Both the position numbers and the translations under genes were made by a program. Shown one piece after another: positions 55,601 through 63,777 of a stretch of DNA of 64,000 bases (positions within the stretch are counted from its first letter, which is position 1; each line of letters begins with the position of its first letter). The DNA comes from Tetracentron sinense (lineage: Eukaryota; Streptophyta; Magnoliopsida; Trochodendrales; Trochodendraceae), in contig CM026571.1 in NCBI GenBank assembly GCA_015143295.1, positions 9,614,501 through 9,678,500 on the forward strand. The letters are read 5' to 3'. Below the pieces are notes generated by a model, which was not told the DNA's origin, did not search any database, and saw only the letters and a list, made by a program, of their open reading frames with translations.

Positions 55601-58600
55601 CAAAGCCTTAGACCCATGTTTCCAAGCCCAAGACCAAGATCTATTATTTAAGGCCCAAAGCCCACAATCCTAAAGCCACCATGGCCCATTACTGGCGCCT
55701 ATATAAAGCAAGAGATAAGGTTAATCCAGAATCCCATTCGTATGAGAGCAACAGCTCCCATCTCACTCCCGTTTTCTTCTTCTCCCACTTCTTTTTTTTT
55801 ATTTCTTTTTTCTGTTTACCGCAACAACAGGGAGTTGCTCAATCGATCAGCCACACCTCCGATCGTCCATCAACATCGGTGTCTGCAACTCCACCAGCAT
55901 TCAGTTCTCTCTCCCTACGAACTCCATCATCCATAGATCTCAGTCTGTTCCCGATCATCTTCTCCAGTGATGATTCCCTTGTTTCATGCCGGACCAGTCC
56001 CGACCAAGTAATTGGCCCAGATCCAGCAGCTCCACCTCTTTACCTGCCACCATCGGAACATCTCCTCCCAGCCATCACCACGACAACAACTCGTAGCAGA
56101 AATTTAGATCGGCAGCAGCATCTCCATCTCCATTCGGCACCATCTCAGCTCCCCGGTTCGCACCTAAGATTTACTTTGAATCTGGCCAAGGAATTGCAAC
56201 TCCAATAATCACCTCCGGCCAGTCTAGATCAGTCATCCATTTTTTCTCTTTTCTTTCGCTCCTAATTGCATTGGTCCTTTGGGATCCGAAGTGATCGGGA
56301 GAAATCTTCTCCATCGGAGCAGTGTCATCATCCTTTGTCCTCCACAAGCCTTCACGACAGGTATAACCCCTGAACTTTTCATTTTCTTTCCTACATTCTG
56401 GTTATATTCATGTGCTCTTGTTGGTATTTTCCAGCGAGCAGTAGTAGCCTGTTTCAAAGCCTGGGCTAGATTCAGCCATTGGTTTTAGTTTCTATTTGTC
56501 TATTGAATTAAAGCGGGTCGACTTCTCTAATGTCGGCTAGCCTTAGTCTAGTATCATTAATGATTTGTAATTTATCTCTATGTATGTACGTATGTACAGC
56601 TTATAAGACTAGGCCGTAGCTTATTTTCCTTTTGCCTACCTTGGGCACTTAGGTTAGTTCTTGACTAGTTAAACTTGCCAAAATTAAAACAAACAAAAAA
56701 AAATCAAAAAATACAAAATAACAAAAACATTCAAAAAATCTAAAATGAAAAAGGACTTACCCTAATAAATGAACGCCCCTTATAGCTCCTCCACGAGCAC
56801 CTAGCTACGCAACCATCTCCCGGAATGAGATTCATAAATCTCAATTTCAATTCCCCCAATTCAAGCATGAGTTGGAAGTGACCACACTCCGAAACGAGTA
56901 TAAAAACAGTCACGGACCCCGAACTACTATGAGGGTCTGATTCCGACTAACCGGATAAGTAGGCAGCCCAAAACCAGGGTTCGACCCCAACCAAAAATAA
57001 AATTTTTACACCCCATATTGATTTGTGTTTGATTAGCAAAATTAATAATTATTTAGGAAATTTTAAGTGATTTCAAATGTTTGGCTTGGACCTAATGAGT
57101 AGGTTACCATCATTGGATGGAGGTCCTGGGGTGCCTAACCCCTTCCCCAGGACCTAAAGGTATCTCTTACCTAGACTACTTTGGACCGTAGACCCCCTTA
57201 TTTTGGATTATCTCGGGATCCTACTTCCCCTAAGTAGGTGGCGACTCTTAGAATAAATTTAGCGTTATTCCTCTACTCTCGGACCTTATCTCGACACCTA
57301 GAGATGAGAGGGGAGGAAATGCGGTAAATTTATGCGTTTACACATTGCACTAGAATTTCAAGGGAATTCTTACTATTTCATAAAAACTTACTATTTCATA
57401 AAAACAATCATAAAATCATCACAAAGTTCTTAGGCTTTCCAATCTCACATCATATATAGCAATGGAACAGTAGTACTTCAGTAGACTAGGATGTTATAAG
57501 ATGTTTGCCCCATCTCTTTGTTCTCTAAATGTGCAGGAAGCATCTCTTACCCTTCCCTAGAAGTTTAATGAATCTTATTGTCACTAACATCTACAAAATT
57601 TCCTTTGGGATGAATTGGGTTTTAATGCCAGGTGCAATAGATACATGCATGGGTGCAAAGTTCAGTGATTATAATTTTTTTTGATCGGTAATCAAGGATT
57701 ATATTAATCAAAAGAGAGAGGTACACTAGCAATCCTATGAAATTGTAAAAGCAAGGTACAGATTCTCATACTATAGATAGTCAATAATATAATGATATGG
57801 AGTAGATGATCACTGTCAAACAGTTAAAAATAGTGATGCTTTGGTTAATTATCAAATTCCCTCACTAATTCTTTCAGGATATTGCACCTACACATTTAAA
57901 AAAGTTTAGAGGTGGATAATAATGCAAATTTTGGCATCAACTACATTCTACGGCTATGTTATCAATTGTCTTGCTGCAGATATAATTTGATCCCTCTTGT
58001 TCTAGTGGTATATTTCTTTCATTTAGAGAAAGCCACCACCTTGCATCATCTTTTCAATGCCTTTTATAGTCCATATTGCCAATTTCCTACTCTTAAGCGT
58101 TAAGAATACAATGGCGTTCATTAAAACACTGACTGTTTATTTACAAGGCTCACTAAAAAAAGGCATGAACCATCTGTAAGTTGTGCCTTAGTAGTGTAAC
58201 TACAAAGGCATGAAAATGTACAAACTGAGAAAATCAAAAGCAACAATACATAACCCACGACTGGTTAATAACGAAATTAGTGATGGTGAAATATGAGAAT
58301 GTATATGAGCATTATAATACTGGAGTGTAAAAAAAGCAAGTCGGGTTTTTTGGTGAACAAGAACATTCAAGAAAGAATAATCCCATATAGGGCAGTCAAG
58401 GGTGCACGTACCTTAGTGAAAACTCGAAGCAATAAAGGGCAAGTCTGCATTTGACAGTAAAAAAAATCCTCGTCAATAAAGGTAGATATGAAATAAGTGA
58501 AAGAATTTTTTTTACAAATCAATAGTGTAGTTATAATGTCAAACTATGCTCTCATTTTTTGTAGTGACATTTGGGTCTTATGTAAGATTTTTTTCTAATT

Positions 58601-59885
58601 TCTTTATATTTTTTCATAACATAAGAATATATTAAATTTTTACAATTCAACAAAGTAAAAATTTTGATCACCTAAACAACACATTGCCTAGGAGACCCCT
58701 ATTAGTATCATGTAGGCATCGCCTGGGCGCTTAGACTACATTGTAATCTAATTAAGAAGAACTTCAATATAGAAGTTGTATGCTGTCTCTGGATCATAAT
58801 ATCGACAGGAGTGAGAAAAAAAAATAATATCACCGCAGTTGATGAGTGAAAATAGAATACATAAGCCAGCAAGGCACCTATCCAGTATGATCAGTACTAT
58901 AACCTACTTACTCAAAAGTCAAAACACAAAATTTTCACCGAACTTAGCCAATGGCGTTTGTACTCGGGGATTGAACTGCGCTCACAGAGCCCCTTTAACT
59001 GCCTTTTTAACTTTGGTTAAAAAGTTTTAACCCTTAGGGTAACTATTTTTTTCCCTAAAAAACAAGGTTAGATTGTTGAACCCTAAGGGTTAGTGAATCT
59101 TAACCGTAGTTAATCAGGGGTTAAAAGGAACACATGTTGACCTGTGGGTGCCATAGAACTCTTCCGAGTTCAATCGCTATTAACTAAGATCCCAACTCAT
59201 TTCACCAAGTTCGACAGTTTATATTTCTTTTGATTCCTTGATAACCAACCCCACTATAGACAACAGATGTGTTATGGTGGCAAAGCAAGAAAGAAGGCCA
59301 ATTTTTTTTATAATACTTCACTGACTTGTCATACAACGGCCATTTAGGTCATCTTTAGTGTCATTTGCTTAATTACCCATCAGCATGGTTAGAAAAAAAC
59401 CATACCCACCAAAGATACAGGTCTAAAAGCAGTTGAAACAGATTTCCCAAAAATGAAAAAAAAAAAACAGAAAAGTACTGCAGCCAAATAGAAAGAACAA
59501 GAAAATTTCACATTTGAATCAGAATGCACAAATGGGGAAGTTTCAGCGATTGTTCATCGAATTGGGTGTGTGAATCGAAACTTAATCAAGATTCTAAAAA
59601 ACCCTAAAGATTTCCTCCATGGGTCCTCCATTTTCAAGAATCTTAGGTTAGTAAACCCTAGAAAGACTCTCCGAAACGAGAAGAAAACACTATAAATGTA
59701 CGACTTAACAAGGAAAAAAATAATAATATATTTATGTAGAGAGAGAGAGAGAGAGGGATGGGATGGACCTTCTCACGATCAACGGATTGGAACCGGGGAC
59801 GACCGGCCGGCGGAGGACCCCTGGCCGGAGGAGGTGGAAGATGTCTTGTTGCGACTCTGTTTTGCGCTTCGGTGACTCCCGCCAT
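40659..59885 (-). CDS. SAP18: SAP18, Sin3-associated polypeptide 18 (6 coding exons, 154 aa)
   Basis: SAP18 is a small ubiquitin-fold nuclear protein. It links histone deacetylase complexes to transcription factors and forms the ASAP complex with Acinus and RNPS1/SR45 in splicing and silencing. Minus-strand exons: 59885-59769, 58444-58412, 41855-41745, 41657-41562, 40849-40775, 40691-40659. All junctions are phase 0 with GT..AG, and the total is 154 codons plus TAG. The N-terminus is Pro/Arg-rich (HLPPPPARGPPPAGRPRF). The conserved core follows: VDREKTCPLLLRVFTK, EDFAVRGKEPKDEVQIYTWK, LRELTDLVKEV, RRRDTKLSFAFVYPD, RRLDDSRALAELSFQ and the terminal IGDYLDVAIL. Arabidopsis SAP18 has 152 aa with the same order. 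Exon 2 is only 33 bp. Intron 2 is 16.6 kb because of a LINE, a hAT MITE and an LTR element. The exon 1 donor (GTCCAT) is weak but gives the correct junction. The start was chosen at MAGVTEAQ; an in-frame upstream ATG would add ten residues. Confidence 0.96.
42178..42390. repeat. Relative of the 5606-6041 insertion
   Basis: Shares with 5720-5940 the series CACTTCTTAGAAAGC-like, CTATTTAGTGGTCCAAG and CATCTCATGTAAGGCAAAAT (against ATCTCATGTAAGATAAAATC). It indicates a dispersed non-coding family; the ends were not determined. Confidence 0.5.
42401..42838. mobile_element. Word-repeat hAT MITE, ACTCG/CGAGT family (copy 2)
   Basis: Perfect 8-bp duplication ATTACAAT at 42393-42400 and 42839-42846. 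Ends CATAGTATCAAAACTTGG and (other strand) CAGTGTTTTAAAACCCG. Arms contain GTCGACTCGACTCGG, ACTCGCCCGAGTT and GAGTTGAGTCGAG. 438 bp; same family as 24916-25480, with a different interior length. Confidence 0.9.
42918..45560 (+). mobile_element. LINE-B: long, young, 5'-truncated L1-type LINE
   Basis: Lies antisense in SAP18 intron 2. It starts inside ORF2 after the endonuclease (no EN domain) and keeps the reverse transcriptase: IDKAPGLDGFSLEFY, FRPFNLVSSTYKILSKV, CKVDMEKAYDHINWEF, RGLQQGDPLSPFLF and QFADDTLIFG with the catalytic FADD intact. The zf-RVT C-terminus follows (GWSLANRCFMCLQAEEEVDH, HCPVVQELWGYFL, stop at 45421), then a 3' UTR and TTATCGATCAAAATAAAAAT tail. Three breaks in the frame are seen: near 43330 (PKKEG then stop), near 43615 (frameshift in the VLGRM region) and near 44430, where a GA run (about 44443-44465) interrupts the frame. 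Long open stretches of 280 and 318 codons indicate recent insertion. Confidence 0.93.
45577..45685 (+). repeat. 54-bp tandem duplication after LINE-B
   Basis: AAGGTATGGATAGTAGTAAC at about 45577 recurs as AAGGTATGGATAGTAGTAGT at about 45631; both are followed by TCAAAGAAA and similar sequence. It is a short two-copy repeat directly after the LINE tail. Confidence 0.75.
45746..45928 (-). mobile_element. 5'-truncated LINE tail (45758-45916) with 12-bp TSDs
   Basis: CACAACATTGTT (45746-45757) and CACAACACTGTT (45917-45928) flank about 159 bp. The insert opens with a T run and AATCGATAATGAGAC, and on the minus strand is the 3' end of an L1 copy. The layout matches the tail inside LINE-A. Confidence 0.85.
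46107..48087 (+). repeat. Left LTR of the 11.2-kb element
   Basis: Contains a GA run (about 46196-46220), a TATA box (TATATAA at 46364-46370) and a C/T-rich transcribed part. The right LTR lacks one segment of about 70 bp present here at about 47230-47300. Confidence 0.9.
48088..48112 (+). other. Primer-binding-site-like stretch
   Basis: GCTTAGGCGACTCTGCTGGG directly follows the LTR end. GGCGACTCYRCTGGGGA-like sites are typical of large Tat/Ogre-type elements, which are reported to use a tRNA-Arg primer; the tRNA match was not checked. Confidence 0.55.
48870..49495 (+). repeat. A-rich CAAAATTCAAA tract in the LTR element
   Basis: Over 600 bp of AAAAATTCAAAATTC-like sequence with almost no G on the plus strand. 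It reads as a Lys/Ile-rich frame only because of composition. It lies in the interior of the long-LTR element. Confidence 0.85.
52190..52735 (+). repeat. Alternating repeat units, about 120-130 bp
   Basis: The core GCATGAGTGAAAACC...GGCCTCATTGCGCAAAAATT recurs at about 52218, 52333, 52535 and 52645. It is followed alternately by GACTAGGGGCAAAAAA and by TGGTCATTCCAAGGGTAAAA types. Two unit types alternate as A-B-A-B, with one spacer between the pairs. Confidence 0.8.
53500..53960 (+). repeat. GCACAC-rich degenerate tandem repeats
   Basis: Stretches of the type AGTTGCACACACTCAATCGA, GTCGCACACATT and TTGCACTCTTGCTGCACTCA recur at irregular 25-45 bp spacing. Encoded peptides (LHTLNRVAHI) simply mirror the repeat. 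Confidence 0.8.
54118..55110 (+). repeat. 37-bp minisatellite with TGACAT..ATGTCA hairpins
   Basis: About 27 copies of a 36-38 bp unit containing GGTTGACATTCAAGGCGATG then TCACC. Each unit has a 6-bp inverted repeat TGACAT/ATGTCA around TCAAGGCG. Two spacer types alternate (CATCAATCCTTTCGG and a DTTGTTGG type), so the higher-order unit is about 75 bp. Both strands stay open over long runs only because of the repetition. Confidence 0.9.
55455..57342 (+). repeat. Right LTR of the 11.2-kb element
   Basis: Nearly identical to 46107-48087, with TATATAA at 55700-55706. Open frames read in it (for example 55681-56208) are mirrored only in part by the left LTR and have no domain, so they are not called genes. 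Confidence 0.9.
57675..57775 (-). mobile_element. LINE tail, antisense
   Basis: A T run followed by GATCGGTAATCAAGGATTAT, ATTAATCAAAGAGAGGTAC-like and CAATCCTATGAAATTGTAAA is the complement of the 3' UTR seen at 30855-30927 (GTACCTCTCTTTGATTAATA...). It is a very short 5'-truncated L1 copy; the target duplication was not resolved. Confidence 0.65.
58521..58742. mobile_element. Decayed AGGCG-family hAT MITE in SAP18 intron 1/2 boundary area
   Basis: Left CAATAGTGTAGTTATAA and right GGCATCGCCTGGGCGCTTAG followed by ACTACATTG resemble the ends of the 26492-27116 element (CAGTGTAGTCAAGGCG). It lies in SAP18 intron 1, just upstream of exon 2. No clear target duplication was seen; this is a tentative call. 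Confidence 0.4.
58985..59190. mobile_element. Arm of the Mutator-like MITE family
   Basis: AATCTTAACCGTAGTTAATC, AGGGGTTAAAAGGAACACAT and GAGTTCAATCGCTATTAACT match the right arm of the 14889-15196 element. A further small piece of the arm occurs at about 60584-60625 (GGTTAAAAGGGACACCTG). Confidence 0.5.
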
Positions 59886-60053
59886 CTTTTCCTTTCCTCT
59901 CTGTTTGCACTTCACACACTTTGTTCTTTAATAAAGCCTTGCATGAATCATGTGTTAGTTGAGGCATAAGGGTTTTGGAAAGGAAAATGTTCAAGGGTCA
60001 CGCCCCCCCTTTGTTAACACCCACACTCTGCTTAGGATTCACTCACTTCTAGG
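59886..60053 (-). promoter_or_regulatory. SAP18 5' leader and upstream region
   Basis: Directly upstream of the SAP18 ATG on the minus strand; only about 170 bp separate the start codon from the hAT MITE at 60054. No certain TATA box was seen. Confidence 0.4.
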
Positions 60054-60509
60054 GCAACGTTTGAAATTTGGTTGAAATTTTGCGAAATTTTGGGTTCGGC
60101 CAACCCCAATGACATCGAAATTGGGCTTATTTCGAAAATCAGATTTTGGTTGAAATTTCGGAAATTTCAAGTTGAAATTTCGGATTTCGAAGATTTCAGA
60201 ATTTCGGCAGAAATTTGATTTTTTATTTTTAAATAAGTTTTTTTAATTAAAATTTTGAAATATTTACTGAAATTTCAAAAATTTATATATTAATTTTAAA
60301 AATAAAATAATAATATTTATATAAATATATAAAATTTTAATAAAATAATATTTTTTAACATATATATATATATTAATAAAAAATATATATAATGAATAAA
60401 ATATTAATATTTTAGATTTCGAAATTTCGCCAAAATCCCGCAATTTTTCGGGATTTCAGTTCGGGTTGGCTGGCTGAAATCGTCAAAAATTTCGAAATTA
60501 AAAACCTTG
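60054..60509. mobile_element. Word-repeat hAT-like MITE, GAAATTTCG family
   Basis: Ends CAACGTTTGAAATTTGG and (other strand) CAAGGTTTTTAATTTCG, flanked by TTCTAGGG (60046-60053) and CCCTAGGG (60510-60517), matching at 6 of 8 positions. Arms repeat GAAATTTCGG, TTGAAATTTC and CGAAATTTCGCC, all self-complementary. AT-rich middle; 456 bp. Sits 0.17 kb upstream of the SAP18 start codon. Confidence 0.75.
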
Positions 60510-60978
60510 CCCTAGGGTTCATCTATCCATCCATCCATCCTTTTAATTTTTTTAAAAAAATATATTTTAATTTAATTAAGTTTAATCATAGTCAAAAGGA
60601 GGTTAAAAGGGACACCTGCTCTTTTGAAAAATTAATGTTAAGGAGCCAAAAAAATCCTAGACTTGAGATTCTCTTACGTTGGAGTTGACATCTGTGTCAA
60701 CTGTTAGTGTGTTGTAGTGTTGAGTCTGTTAACATTAACATGGATGGAAAAATGACAGATGTCATGCGACGGGTTGGTGCAAAAACCTGAAGGGACTAGT
60801 CAAAACCCTAATCTTGCTTGTGTGAAAGCAACAAGTACCTCATCAACGTTGTTTAAAGCCTTGTGAGGGGATGTATTAACCCTAGATTTAATGCTGATGT
60901 GTTGTGAGAAAGGTGCACATGCAACGGGTCAGTGCGAACACATGAAGGGACTACTCCTTGCTTTGAAGGGTTTGGGAC
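60510..60978. other. Intergenic sequence upstream of SAP18
   Basis: Contains a (CATC)n run near 60525 and a small MITE-arm fragment near 60590. No gene was recognised. Confidence 0.4.
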
Positions 60979-61439
60979 ACCTCTATGAGCACTGAGTTTT
61001 TACCCTCCTACACACATTAGAGTTTGACTAAGAGTCACCACCTATTCATTCTTAGGGATAGGTCCCAAATGGTTGGATAAAGTCTTAATAGTCTATCAGA
61101 GTTAGGGTAAGCGGTTTGATTAAGTCCTGGGAATGTGTTAGGCACCCCAGGACCCCCATTTGATAAATGGTAACCTACTCCCTAAATTTAAACCAATTTA
61201 ATTTCAAAATTAATTAATATGCCTAAGTGTTTAACCAAATACTAATCCAAGAAAATGAGAAAGCTAGATGGGTTAGGGTCGAACACGGGTTGAGTTGCCT
61301 ACGAATTCACATTGGAGTGAGATCAAACCGAACGTAGTTCTGGCACATGAGCCCGTGACAAGGCTAGGGGTGTGTGTGTGTGCGCATGAGGTGGTCAAGG
61401 GTCTAGCCCGGAGACTAGGGTTTAGTTGACCAGGTTGGT

Positions 61440-63745
61440 TAAGTGCAAGGTTTAGGTCTAACCGCGGTTAGAAGGGTATTAACCATGGTTAGGTGAGCTA
61501 ACCAAGGTCAAGAAAGCCTAGCAAGCATTTTTTGGTCTTTTTGGATTTTTTAAATGTTTTTTGTATTTTTTTGGATTTTTCACAAGGGTTAAGAATCGCT
61601 TAACCATGGTTAAGAGGGTAGGTCACCATGGTTAGGATTGCTAACCAGGGTTAAATAGATGAAACATGCCATTTTTGGGCTTCTCAAAATATTTCTGATT
61701 TTTTGAGTATTTTTTTTAAAAAATTTTGGTTAATGGCCGCTTAACCATGGTTAAATGTTAACCAATGATGAAGTTTGACCATGGTTAAGGGTGATAACCA
61801 GGGCAAAAATGATCACAGAAGATCATTTTGGATTCCTTGAAATATTTATGATTTTATGAACATTTTTTCATTATTTTATGGGTTAAGGACTACTTAACCA
61901 TGGGTAAAGGTCTGGTCAGGTTAGGCTTGGGCCCAAAGACCATGGTAGGGCCTAGACTGGCCTCCTATCTAGTCTGGGCCTTGTGCAAAAGCTCAGAAGT
62001 TAAAAAAACAGAAATTACAATCACACTTTTAACCATGGTTTGCGGAATGTTAACTCGGGTTAGGGACTGAACCAAGGGAAATTGAGATTACAGGAGTGTA
62101 GCCTGGACTGTAAGGAAGACCTTGGGCCTTTGGTGGGCACAGGGGGAGGTCGGGTGTGGGCTCCACAGTGAGCCAAAAGTACTCTGTTTGCAATTATATG
62201 AAATGACGAATTTCAACAATCAACTTTTTAACCGTGGTTTGCAAGATATTAAATCAGGTTAGGGGCTGACCCAGGGTAAACTGAGACCACAATGGGATAG
62301 CCTGAAGTCCAGGAAAGACCCTGAGCATTTGGTGGGCCCAGGGGGATGTTTGGTTTAGGCCCCACAGTGGCCCAAAGAGGCTATGTTTTAGTAGTTGCGC
62401 CAAACTGTACACTTAGGTTTAGACCTAATTTAACCACGGTTAAGGGCTGAGTTAAGACATGAGAAGGTCAGGGTAGGTAGTCAGGTGTGAAGTGAGACTA
62501 ACCATGGCCGTGGACTTAACCAGGGCCTAACTTAACCATGGTTAAAAGGTAGTTACAGTGGAGGTGAAAAAATGCCCAAAAAAAAAATTGATTTTTTTGG
62601 GGGCTGCAACAGTGTGTGTCCAGGGGGTTCCTCATGGCCTGAGGACCCCTAGAACACTGAGGGAGGGTTCCATGCACGCTATGGGGGGCCTGTTAACCCG
62701 AGTTTGTCCTCGAGGGGGTTCTCCCTCACCTATGGTTAAGGCAAGAGGACCCCTGTCCTTGGTTTGAGCTGATCTACTATAAAAAAATATGAAGAAGGGA
62801 CCCCCTGGAGCAAGACCAGGGGGTCTTACACTGAGTTATAACAGAAAGAAAAAAAAGGGAGAGGGTTCTACCCTCTGTAGACTCTTGATGGCGCATTGTA
62901 GCAAGTGGTGGCTGACTGAGCAAGGTTGTAGGAGGTTGAGGGTGGCCTAACTAAGCTCCAGGGATTGGATTAAAGTATGTGGTGGAAGGCTGGTTTATGC
63001 TGGACAGAGGCTGAACCTATTCGGACAGGGGTTTTTTTACAACCAAAACCAAGTTGGAAACCGTGGTGGTGCACTGTGGTGCTAGGACAGAGCTGGGACA
63101 TGCCTATGGATGATTAAGGACTGAGGTTGAAACTAGGTGAGGGCTACAATGGACTGGCTACTTTTTGGCAGAGGTTTGGTATGGGTGTTCAGGTGTGGTC
63201 AATTCATGGGGGAGGTGTGGTTTATATAGAGGAGTGGGAATGGTCCAAGGGTATTTTGCGGATTAAGGATGGCGTGGGGGACACCTGAGGAGCAAGCTAG
63301 AGAGGAGCAGGGGGCTGGCTGTACTCGGTTCTGCTGGGAACAAAGATGAACAATACCCTTGTTTTTTCCTTTTTTTTTGTTTTGTTTTTCTACTTTGGGC
63401 CCAAACCTCACATGGGCCGGTGAAAGCAAGTTGACTTTTGCTATTGGAGGGTTTAGGTGCCCTAAAAAATTCAAAATTTTGAGGTGGGCCCCACCCTAAA
63501 GAACTCTAAAAGGTCATGGGCCCATGTTTGTCCCCATAGGAAGCCTAGGTTTACTATGGTTTTGGAGATTGGACTTGCTAATGGGCCTTGAGTCCGTAGG
63601 GTTTGGCTTCTAGGGTTTAGGGTTTTTCCTAGGGTTTAGGGTTTTACTTAGGATTTAGGGTCTACCTACGGTATGGTCTAGTGTTTAGGGTTTACTTAGG
63701 GTAGGGTGAACCGACCATGGTTAAATTGATTAACCATGGTTAAAA
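61440..63745. repeat. TTAACCATGGTTAA palindrome array in the solo LTR
   Basis: The 14-bp palindrome TTAACCATGGTTAA or close variants (TTAACCACGGTTAA, GACCATGGTTAAG, TTAACCGTGGTTT) occur at least a dozen times. Examples lie near 61479, 61597, 61627, 61741, 61777, 61896, 62029, 62229, 62431, 62532, 63713 and 63730. Spacing is irregular, so this is not a simple tandem repeat. Confidence 0.85.
63611..63705 (+). repeat. Telomere-like TTTAGGG repeats
   Basis: Several copies of TAGGGTTTAGGGTTT and GGATTTAGGG in under 100 bp near the 5' end of the solo LTR (minus-strand orientation). They match the plant telomere unit but are degenerate and inside an element. Confidence 0.7.
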
Positions 63746-63777
63746 GGGGGGTGTAAAAATGGGGTGTTGACAACCTC

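Larger units (their letters stand above)
46107..57342 (+). mobile_element. Young long-LTR element, non-autonomous (LARD-like), TSD cattg
   Basis: 11.2 kb with LTRs at 46107-48087 (1981 bp) and 55455-57342 (1888 bp), TGTGAACACC...GCGTTTACA, flanked by CATTG at 46102-46106 and 57343-57347. A GCGACTCTGCTGGGGA primer-site-like stretch follows the left LTR; a purine tract (CAAAGAGGGGCAAC) precedes the right LTR. The LTR ends, length and primer site suggest a Tat/Ogre-like Ty3 relative. The 7.4 kb interior has no recognisable gag or pol, only A-rich and tandem-repeat sequence, so it would need help to move. By eye the LTRs differ by roughly 20-odd substitutions and a few indels in about 1.9 kb (near 1%), so it is probably under a few million years old. 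Confidence 0.9.
41856..58411 (-). other. SAP18 intron 2 (16.6 kb)
   Basis: Separates the 33-bp exon 2 from exon 3. Contents: a repeat relative at about 42178-42390, a hAT MITE (42401-42838), LINE-B (42918-45560), a LINE tail (45758-45916), the long-LTR element (46107-57342) and another LINE tail (about 57675-57775). The stretch 57776-58411 shows nothing recognisable apart from AT-rich sequence. Confidence 0.85.
60984..63772 (-). mobile_element. Solo LTR, 2.8 kb, related to the 46-57 kb element
   Basis: On the minus strand it begins TGTCAACACCCCATTTTTAC, like the TGTGAACACCCC start at 46107. Near its other end it carries the matching block around GGTCCTGGGGTGCC (61140-61160 on plus). ACCTC at 60979-60983 and 63773-63777 flanks it, so it looks like one LTR left after recombination between two. 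No partner LTR or interior lies next to it. It is a fossil with no coding capacity and is more diverged than the 46-57 kb copy. Confidence 0.78.

Noticed and set aside
55681-56208. 175-codon open frame (MAHYWRLYKARDKV...)
   Set aside because: Lies within the right LTR from U3 to R; the left LTR does not keep the same frame and no domain is visible. Treated as LTR sequence.
63611-63705. Chromosome end or true telomere
   Set aside because: Few degenerate units inside an LTR and flanked by ordinary sequence.
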